Shown: piece by piece, positions 1 to 4,455 of the stretch
Position numbering within the stretch: position 1 is the first letter of the stretch
How the letters are laid out: the number at the start of each line of letters is the position of its first letter
Source: JBBUX01 sp037445775
GTDB taxonomy: Bacteria > Actinomycetota > Coriobacteriia > Anaerosomatales > PHET01
DNA: 6,698 nucleotides
Direction: 5' to 3'
Assembly (NCBI GenBank): GCA_037445775.1
Contig: JBBIJX010000071.1
Location: 1-6,698 of the forward strand
Made by a program: the position numbers and the translations under genes
The notes under the pieces: model-generated
The model's database searches: none
What the model was told of the DNA's origin: nothing
What the model saw: the letters and a program-made list of their open reading frames with translations, nothing else

Positions 1-207
1 GACGTCGCGGTATCTGACCGAGATGTTCTTCGCCAGGATCGTTATCCCGCGCTCCCGCTCCTGGTCGTTGCTGTCGAGGACACGCTCCGCGACCTCCTGG
101 TTCTCGCGAAAGACGTGCGTGGTCTGCAGCAGCCGGTCCACGAGCGTCGTCTTGCCGTGGTCGACGTGCGCGATGATGGCGATGTTGCGGATGTCGTTCT
201 GGCGCAT
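1..207 (-). CDS. typA: GTP-binding ribosome-associated protein TypA/BipA, N-terminal part (runs off the left edge)
   Basis: Only the first 69 codons are present; the gene continues beyond base 1. The product starts MRQNDIRNIAIIAHVDHGK, with the P-loop (G1) at residues 13-21. The switch I region around residues 45-61 contains the LDSNDQERERGITILAKN pattern that separates TypA/BipA from EF-G, EF-4 (LepA) and other translational GTPases. TypA is a ribosome-binding GTPase linked to ribosome assembly and to stress or low-temperature growth; this role is family knowledge. ATG at 207 is chosen because homologues begin a few residues before the IRNIAIIAHVDHGK block. An in-frame GTG three codons upstream is possible. 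No strong ribosome binding site is visible. The gene lies 74 bases downstream of the acetyltransferase gene on the same strand, so co-transcription is possible. No terminator is seen between them. Confidence 0.95.
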   Translation of the reverse strand, partial: MRQNDIRNIAIIAHVDHGKTTLVDRLLQTTHVFRENQEVAERVLDSNDQERERGITILAKNISVRYRDV

Positions 208-281
208 GGAACTCACTACCGTTTCGCTCGGGTGCGGCGCGTCAGCGTGCGCGCAGTCGCGTAGCGTAGCACGGACGCGGT

Positions 282-809
282 CTACTCGCGCCAGAGCTCC
301 GGCGAATCGAACGCTGCCGCGACGGCCACCGGACCACGGGCGCGGGCAAGCGCCCCGGGAGCGAGTTCGGTGACCATCCATGCCTCAGGCGGATCGATCG
401 GGTACGGTGGCTCGATGCCATGAGGAAGCGCCGGCTCGAAACCGAACCGCGGATAGTAGCTGGGATGCCCCAGAACGAGCGCGATCTCGAAGCCCTCGTC
501 GCGCGCTGCCGCAAGCCCGGCGCGCACGAGTACGCCGCCCACGCCGCAGCCCTGAGACTCCGGGGCCACCGCGAGCGGGGCAAGCAGCGCGGCCGCTACC
601 TCGGCGACGGCAGCACGCGTGAGGAGCACGTGACCGGCGAGCTCTCCGTCCACGAAGGCGCCCAACGACAGCGCGTCGACCCACGCCGGGTCGTCGCGGA
701 GGGCCACGATCAGCTCATACTCCTCGTCTCCGCCGAAGGCCGTGCGCACGACGGCGCCGACCGCCGGCTCCGGGCGGGGATCGATACGTCTCACCTCTAC
801 ATGCGACAT
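282..809 (-). CDS. GNAT family N-acetyltransferase (YhbS-like)
   Basis: This encodes a 175-residue single-domain acetyltransferase that would use acetyl-CoA; the acceptor is unknown. The acetyl-CoA pyrophosphate-binding loop is visible as QGCGVG at residues 86-91, following the beta-strand LLAPLAVAPE. Further on, LGHPSYYPRFGFEPA at residues 112-126 is the block typical of the COG3153/YhbS group of GNAT proteins. Length is normal for the family. The ATG at 809 is preceded by a strong GGGAGGG ribosome binding site, which is why it is preferred over longer upstream starts that lack one and whose extension looks non-coding. It is transcribed divergently from the kinase-like gene starting near 920 and toward typA. 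The fold assignment is secure. The substrate could be a protein, an amino acid or a small amine, and nothing in the sequence decides between them. Confidence 0.9.
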   Translation of the reverse strand: MSHVEVRRIDPRPEPAVGAVVRTAFGGDEEYELIVALRDDPAWVDALSLGAFVDGELAGHVLLTRAAVAEVAAALLAPLAVAPESQGCGVGGVLVRAGLAAARDEGFEIALVLGHPSYYPRFGFEPALPHGIEPPYPIDPPEAWMVTELAPGALARARGPVAVAAAFDSPELWRE

Positions 810-919
810 GGGGCTCCCTCCCTTACGTGGCTCCGCGTCCGCGATGCGTGACGGAGCATAAGCCGATGCTGAGACATTCACACGTCTCCACGGTGTTTTC
901 CCGTACACTGTCGCCTGTG
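810..919. promoter_or_regulatory. Divergent intergenic region with two short inverted repeats
   Basis: This is the 110-base spacer between the divergent acetyltransferase and kinase-like genes. Two neighbouring dyads are visible: AGCAT-N6-ATGCT at 855-870 and GAGAC-N8-GTCTC at 871-888. Read on the minus strand, TATGCT at 860-855 is a possible -10 for the acetyltransferase, though no convincing -35 accompanies it. The first dyad would overlap this -10. The arms are only 5 bp, so chance occurrence in GC-rich DNA is a real alternative. Confidence 0.25.
904..909 (+). promoter_or_regulatory. Possible -10 element for the NadR-like kinase gene
   Basis: TACACT matches the TAnnnT pattern of a housekeeping -10 hexamer and lies 10 bases before the ATG at 920. 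Transcription would start around 916-920, giving a leaderless or nearly leaderless mRNA. That fits the absence of a ribosome binding site directly before this ATG. No good -35 is found at standard spacing; TTCACA at 877-882 is 21 bases away. Confidence 0.3.
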
Positions 920-1531
920 ATGGGGGTAAACGACATTTCCGGCGTATCCGAGGGGCCGCTGCGCGTGTGCGTGACGGGACCCGAATGCACCGGCAAGACC
1001 ACGCTGGCCCTCGAGCTCGCACGCCGCTACTCGGCACCGCTCGTGCGCGAATACGCTCACGAGTACTTCACCGCCAAGCACGCACAAGGTGACGCGAGCG
1101 TCCGTACCGCAGACATCCTCGCGGTGACTGCCCAGCAGGCACGTCTAGAGGACCAGGCGGCGCTCTGGACCGGCCCGCTCATCATCTGCGACACGGACGT
1201 GTTCACAGTCGCGATCTGGTACACGCGCCACATCCATGACCGCTCGCCTGCGGTCGACAAGCTCGCCGAATCCCGTCGCACGGAAGGGCGAGGCATCGAT
1301 CTGTATCTGCTCTGCGCGCCGGATATCCCCTTCACTCCAGATGGGCTGCGGTCGACCAGCGAACTCAGGTCGACCATGTACCCGGTGTTCACTGAGCGTC
1401 TCGTCGAAGCCGACTATCGCTTCACAGTCATCTCGGGCACGCCTAAGGAGCGGCTCGCGACGGCGGTCGAAGCGATCGATCGGCTCTGCGCCTCCTCCAC
1501 GCGCACTCGTCCGCGCACAGCGTCCGGGTAA
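920..1531 (+). CDS. NadR-type ribosylnicotinamide kinase-like P-loop protein
   Basis: This encodes 203 residues matching the C-terminal kinase domain of NadR (AAA_28-type P-loop). The Walker A motif is GPECTGKTT at residues 20-28. It is followed by VREYAHEY at 42-49, a Walker-B-like LIICDTD at 87-93, and PDIPFTPDGLRS at 134-145, the NadR-kinase lid-region signature. In NadR this domain phosphorylates nicotinamide riboside to NMN in NAD salvage. Here there is neither the HTH repressor domain nor the NMN adenylyltransferase domain, so the protein is a stand-alone kinase; its substrate is inferred. The last 12 or so residues are rich in Ser, Thr and Arg and look like a disordered tail. Start choice is uncertain. 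ATG 920 fits homologue length and a leaderless start, while in-frame ATG 866 (221 residues) has GGAG nine bases upstream. The gene ends 77 bases before rubrerythrin on the same strand. Confidence 0.8.
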   Translation: MGVNDISGVSEGPLRVCVTGPECTGKTTLALELARRYSAPLVREYAHEYFTAKHAQGDASVRTADILAVTAQQARLEDQAALWTGPLIICDTDVFTVAIWYTRHIHDRSPAVDKLAESRRTEGRGIDLYLLCAPDIPFTPDGLRSTSELRSTMYPVFTERLVEADYRFTVISGTPKERLATAVEAIDRLCASSTRTRPRTASG

Positions 1532-1548
1532 GCCATCCCCGTCCTCCG

Positions 1549-1576
1549 TTGCCAAACCACGCTGGACGGGTATCTT
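1549..1576 (+). promoter_or_regulatory. Predicted housekeeping promoter of rubrerythrin
   Basis: TTGCCA at 1549-1554 (five of six consensus -35 bases) is separated by 16 bases from TATCTT at 1571-1576 (four of six consensus -10 bases). Transcription would start near 1583, leaving a leader of about 25 bases that includes the AAAGGAG ribosome binding site at 1597-1603, five bases before the ATG. It suggests that rubrerythrin can be transcribed independently of the kinase-like gene. No PerR- or Fur-like box was recognised in this short spacer. Confidence 0.5.
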
Positions 1577-1608
1577 TCCACTGACCCTGAAGACGGAAAG
1601 GAGCTCCA

Positions 1609-2184
1609 ATGCCGAGCATCAAGAACACCCGCACCGAACAGAACCTGCTGAAGGCATTCGCGGGCGAGAGCCAGGCCCGCATGCGCTACAACTACTTCTC
1701 GAGCGTCGCGAAGAAGGAGGGCTACGAGCAGATCGCAGCCTTGTTCGATGAGACCGCCGACAACGAGAAGGAACACGCCAAGGTGTTCTTCAAGCACCTC
1801 GACGGCGGACCGGTGGAGATTACCGCGATCTACCCCGCGGGCAAGATCGGCACCACGGCCGAGAACCTGCTCGCCGCCGCCGAGGGCGAGAAGGAGGAGT
1901 GGAGCGAGTTGTATCCCGACTTCGCCGCCATCGCCGACGAAGAGGGATTCCCTAAGGTCGCGACGTCGTTCCGCGAGATCGCGGAGGTCGAGAGCTGGCA
2001 TGAGAAGCGCTACCGCAAGCTGCTAGACAACGTCGAGAACCGCCGCGTGTTCGCCCGCGAGACGCTCGTACGCTGGAAGTGCCGCAACTGCGGATACGTC
2101 CACGAAGGCCCCGAGGCTCCGGATCTGTGCCCGGCGTGTCTGCACCCTCAGGCGCACTACGAACTGTGGTGCGAGAACTACTAG
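1609..2184 (+). CDS. rbr: Rubrerythrin (diiron peroxidase with C-terminal rubredoxin domain)
   Basis: This is a full-length 191-residue rubrerythrin, a cytoplasmic non-haem iron protein that reduces hydrogen peroxide to water in anaerobes, using electrons from NAD(P)H via rubredoxin or similar carriers. The N-terminal four-helix ferritin-like domain (about 1-145) keeps the expected diiron ligands: E20 in FAGESQAR, E53 and H56 in NEKEH, E94 and E97 in EGEKEEW, and E128 and H131 in EVESWH. The C-terminal rubredoxin-like FeS4 site has C158, C161, C174 and C177, in WKCRNCGYVHEG and LCPACLHPQAHY. Nothing is truncated or missing. The start is fixed by an AAAGGAG ribosome binding site five bases upstream. 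It follows the kinase-like gene but has its own promoter-like sequence, and a TTCG hairpin lies 28 bases after its stop. The function implies exposure of an anaerobic or microaerophilic host to oxygen or peroxide. Confidence 0.97.
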   Translation: MPSIKNTRTEQNLLKAFAGESQARMRYNYFSSVAKKEGYEQIAALFDETADNEKEHAKVFFKHLDGGPVEITAIYPAGKIGTTAENLLAAAEGEKEEWSELYPDFAAIADEEGFPKVATSFREIAEVESWHEKRYRKLLDNVENRRVFARETLVRWKCRNCGYVHEGPEAPDLCPACLHPQAHYELWCENY

Positions 2185-2212
2185 TCTGCCCGCGTTCGGA
2201 CCGGCACTTCAC

Positions 2213-2236
2213 GCGGCCGCCCTTCGGGGCGGCCGC
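2213..2236. terminator. Perfect 10-bp GC hairpin with TTCG loop between convergent genes
   Basis: The arms GCGGCCGCCC (2213-2222) and GGGCGGCCGC (2227-2236) are exact complements around the loop TTCG, a C(UUCG)G-type ultrastable tetraloop when read as plus-strand RNA. It lies between the rubrerythrin stop (2184) and the stop of the minus-strand zinc-ribbon gene (2254). Neither side has a run of T, so this is not a canonical intrinsic terminator. It could still act as a U-tract-less terminator or as a 3' end-protecting structure for one or both transcripts. Confidence 0.6.
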
Positions 2237-2253
2237 TGCGGGCGTCCGGCAGG

Positions 2254-2931
2254 TCATGCGGTCGATTCGGCGAACTCCTGCCTGGCCTTGGACGCTAGCC
2301 AGAGACCGAGCAGGATCTGCGCTGTGAGCCAGACGAATGGCTCTGCGGCGCCCGCAAGCGAGAGATCGTACTGCGCCCACGCCGCAGCGTTCACGTACGC
2401 GGTACCGAACGCCGCCGCCACAAGCACAGGCCACCCGAACCGCGCCCACGTGCGCTGGCGGCCCTCGAAGCGCTCGACCGTGAAACGCGGCTCAACCGAC
2501 TCGCTGAGTTCCAGGCGCCGACGTTCGCGCTGCCAGGCGGTCCGGTTCCCGTTCAGACCAGCCCATAGGCGCACGATACCGCTCAGGACCTCGGCGACGA
2601 TCGCGATTCCGACGATGGTCGATAGCGGAGGCGCCGCGCCATCGACTCCCGCCATCGACGCTAGCAGCAGTGGTACCGCAAGCGACAGGAGCCACAATGA
2701 CACGATCGGCCACGCGCCATACGCCAGCGCCCAGAAGAGCGGCAGTGTGAACGCGCCCCAGTTGAACTGCTGCAACTCTCGCGGCATGTCGCCGACGCCG
2801 AAGCCCGATTGCACCGGCACGGCCTCTTGCACGGCATCGAGGCACTCGGCGCCGTGCCCGTTCTGGCAGGAGCCGTGTTCGTCGACCTGTACCCGCTCGC
2901 CGCACTCGCGGCACCAACCCGTCCTGGACAA
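2254..2931 (-). CDS. Zinc-ribbon multi-pass membrane protein of unknown function
   Basis: This is an unrecognised 225-residue protein. The N-terminus has a probable zinc ribbon with C7, C10, C22 and H26 (C-x2-C-x11-C-x3-H) and an extra C30. Residues 56-67 read FNWGAFTLPLFW, a motif recalled from small bacterial membrane proteins that begin with a zinc ribbon and are often labelled DUF2628-like. Hydrophobic stretches at about 61-94, 104-124, 165-186 and 198-214 suggest roughly four membrane segments. A charged region around 130-165 (WQRERRRLE, then RQRTWARFGW) would lie on one side of the membrane. The preferred start is TTG at 2931, because AGAAGGGA lies eight bases before it. ATG at 2964 in the same frame would overlap the putative promoter and has no ribosome binding site. 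The gene starts 59 bases after hisG ends and is convergent with rubrerythrin. It may be co-transcribed with hisG or use its own promoter. Function is unknown. Confidence 0.75.
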   Translation of the reverse strand: MSRTGWCRECGERVQVDEHGSCQNGHGAECLDAVQEAVPVQSGFGVGDMPRELQQFNWGAFTLPLFWALAYGAWPIVSLWLLSLAVPLLLASMAGVDGAAPPLSTIVGIAIVAEVLSGIVRLWAGLNGNRTAWQRERRRLELSESVEPRFTVERFEGRQRTWARFGWPVLVAAAFGTAYVNAAAWAQYDLSLAGAAEPFVWLTAQILLGLWLASKARQEFAESTA

Positions 2932-2955
2932 TTGGGTGTCCCTTCTCGCGCACCC

Positions 2956-2961
2956 AGTGTA
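2956..2961 (-). promoter_or_regulatory. Possible -10 element for the zinc-ribbon membrane protein gene
   Basis: On the minus strand TACACT (2961 to 2956) resembles a -10 hexamer and is identical to the one before the kinase-like gene. It lies 24 bases before the TTG start, leaving room for the AGAAGGGA ribosome binding site. No clear -35 is seen at 16-18 bases upstream, so transcription might need an activator, or this may be a read-through region from hisG. Confidence 0.3.
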
Positions 2962-2974
2962 CATGCCGCATGTA
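2960..2974. promoter_or_regulatory. 15-bp palindrome (candidate operator) upstream of the zinc-ribbon gene
   Basis: TACATGC-C-GCATGTA is a perfect 7-bp inverted repeat around one central base, between hisG and the zinc-ribbon gene. Its left end overlaps the possible -10 at 2956-2961. A one-base centre is too short for an RNA hairpin using all seven pairs, so a binding site for a dimeric DNA-binding protein is the more natural reading. The regulator is not identifiable here. Confidence 0.45.
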
Positions 2975-2990
2975 GAGAAGATGTGGGCCC

Positions 2991-3863
2991 TCACCGCACG
3001 ATCTTGGTGATGGGAAGCTCGAGAATGTCCTCGGCGCCGGCCGCCTTGAGGCGCGGGATAAGAACGTTCACCCCGCACTTGTCGGCCACGGTGGTGATCT
3101 CGTAGTCCTCCGAACCGTAGAGCTTGTTCACCGTAGGGCGCTTCATGGCAGGGAGCTCCGCGATGACGTCCTCGAGGCGGTCGTGCGGCACGTTGAGCGA
3201 TAGCAGCACACGCCCGCGCGCCTCGATGACGCCGAGCAGCAGCGTGCGGATCTCCTCGATTTCGCGCCGCTTGTCGCCGTCCGCCCACGCCTCATGGCTC
3301 GTGAAGAGCCGTGTGGTCGACTTGAGGATGGTGTCGACGATCTTGAGCCCGTTGCGCCGCAACGTCGAGCCGGTCTCCGTAAGGTCAACGAGCGCGTCCA
3401 TCATCTCGGGCACCTTGGCCTCGGTGGCCCCGTAGCTGAAGTGGACCTCCACGTCGATACCGAGGTCGTCAAAGAACGCCTTCGTCGTCTTCGGGAACTC
3501 CGTCGTGATGCGACTCCCGGCTGCGATGTCGCGTGCGCTCGAGATCGACGACTCCTGCGGTACCGCCAGCACCATATTCACGACGCCGGTGCCGGTCTTG
3601 GCGTACGGGAGCTCCGCGATCTCGACCACATCTGCGCCGCTCTCCCGCACCCAGTCGTGTCCGGAGATGCCCAGGTCGAAGTAGCCCTGCTCGACGTAGA
3701 GCGGGATCTCCTGCGGCCTGAGGATCTTCACGCGATCGATCCGCGGGTCCTCGCAGGTCGGGTTGTACTCACGGCTCGACTTCTTGATCGCGATATCGGC
3801 CTGGCTGAACAGAAGCAGGGTCTGTTCTTCGAGCGAGCCCTTCGGAAGCGCGAGTGAAAGCAT
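2991..3863 (-). CDS. hisG: ATP phosphoribosyltransferase, long form (histidine biosynthesis step 1)
   Basis: The 290-residue product condenses ATP with PRPP to give N1-(5-phosphoribosyl)-ATP, the first committed step of histidine synthesis. Family signatures are the N-terminal LALPKGSLEE (4-13), FDLGISGHDWV (62-72), and the PRPP-binding loop with HisG signature, LTETGSTLRRNG (161-172) followed by KIVDTILKST. Residues from about 205 to 290 form the C-terminal ACT-like regulatory domain typical of the long, HisZ-independent, histidine-inhibited form; the length agrees with this class. The ATG at 3863 is preferred because GAGGGGTGA lies four bases upstream. An in-frame ATG at 3881 has no ribosome binding site. 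No other his gene is in the window: upstream is a small membrane protein gene, downstream the zinc-ribbon protein gene. An inverted repeat at 3924-3943, about 60 bases before the start, may be its operator. Confidence 0.95.
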   Translation of the reverse strand: MLSLALPKGSLEEQTLLLFSQADIAIKKSSREYNPTCEDPRIDRVKILRPQEIPLYVEQGYFDLGISGHDWVRESGADVVEIAELPYAKTGTGVVNMVLAVPQESSISSARDIAAGSRITTEFPKTTKAFFDDLGIDVEVHFSYGATEAKVPEMMDALVDLTETGSTLRRNGLKIVDTILKSTTRLFTSHEAWADGDKRREIEEIRTLLLGVIEARGRVLLSLNVPHDRLEDVIAELPAMKRPTVNKLYGSEDYEITTVADKCGVNVLIPRLKAAGAEDILELPITKIVR

Positions 3864-3923
3864 ACGGTCACCCCTCGTCATGCGGGCGCACGAAAGCGCC
3901 GGCCGTTGGCAGCACGAAGTGCA

Positions 3924-3943
3924 CTATCACTCTACTGTGATAG
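3924..3943. promoter_or_regulatory. Inverted repeat upstream of hisG (candidate operator)
   Basis: CTATCAC-N6-GTGATAG is a perfect 7-bp inverted repeat with a 6-base centre, about 60 bases before the hisG ATG. In the hisG direction, TTGCTC just upstream of the dyad could serve as a weak -35, placing the repeat between the promoter elements or over the -10. That is the usual place for a repressor site. The arms are AT-richer than the surrounding DNA. It could also fold as RNA if transcription starts upstream of it. Confidence 0.5.
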
Positions 3944-3996
3944 AGCAACCAATGGAAGCGTGTGCGGGCCTTAGGGCACGGCCCATCCGCCTTGCG

Positions 3997-4392
3997 CTAT
4001 CGGCCGAAGATGACGGCCGCCCCTGCGAGCCCGGAGACGAACAGCGCGAATGCACCGAGCAGGTAGAGCAGCGGGGGGATGAAAAGCAGCCCCTCCCAGT
4101 AGCGGCGGGCTGCCATCGCAAACAACGCGAAGATGAGTGCATCGGCGATGGAGAGAACGGCGACGATGCCGAACGGCCCGAGCACGTCAGCCGCCGATAG
4201 CAGCCATGGCAGCTCCAGGCCGGCCGTCTCATACGCGTAGAGCATCACCGGCACGAAGGCGATCGCGAAGGCTACCTGCGCTATCACGAACAGCGTCGAC
4301 ACGCCGAAGGCGATCCAGAACACGATATCCTCGGTCCTGTCGCGCTTCGGAAGCGCTGCCCTGGGCATGCCGGGCACCACGCGTTGCCCCAC
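3997..4392 (-). CDS. Small hydrophobic membrane protein of unknown function
   Basis: The 131-residue product is not recognised as a member of a named family. A short basic N-terminus (residues 1-22, several Arg and Lys) is followed by three long hydrophobic stretches at about 23-52, 67-95 and 100-129, indicating three or four membrane passes. Acidic residues D69 and D84 lie within the second stretch. The segment around 46-70 (FVPVMLYAYETAG, then LELPWLLSAAD) loosely resembles the P...G..LP....LL..SD pattern of the type II secretion F (T2SSF/PilC) repeat, but the protein is far too short and this may be coincidence. GTG at 4392 is chosen because AGGAGG lies five bases before it. Starting at ATG 4455 would add 21 residues with no ribosome binding site. 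It begins 63 bases after the PEP-synthase-like gene ends, so the two may form one transcription unit. Confidence 0.75.
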   Translation of the reverse strand: MGQRVVPGMPRAALPKRDRTEDIVFWIAFGVSTLFVIAQVAFAIAFVPVMLYAYETAGLELPWLLSAADVLGPFGIVAVLSIADALIFALFAMAARRYWEGLLFIPPLLYLLGAFALFVSGLAGAAVIFGR

Positions 4393-4455
4393 TGCGGCCT
4401 CCTTGCGTCTTGCGGTCGTGCTACAGGATACCCGCTTTGAGCCCGGACTCGGCAT

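Noticed and set aside
810..1037. N-terminal extension of the acetyltransferase frame up to 1037 (about 76 extra residues)
   Set aside because: It overlaps the divergent kinase gene, does not resemble GNAT sequence, and the internal ATG at 809 has a strong ribosome binding site.
2932..3288. N-terminal extension of the zinc-ribbon frame up to 3288
   Set aside because: It runs through the hisG coding region on the same strand in another frame and has no family features; the TTG at 2931 has a proper ribosome binding site.
3966..3984. GGGCC-N9-GGCCC as a terminator of the small membrane protein gene
   Set aside because: Only five pairs, a large loop and no U-tract; common by chance at this base composition.
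4393..4455. ATG at 4455 as start of the small membrane protein gene
   Set aside because: No ribosome binding site, and the extra residues look non-coding; GTG at 4392 follows AGGAGG at ideal spacing.
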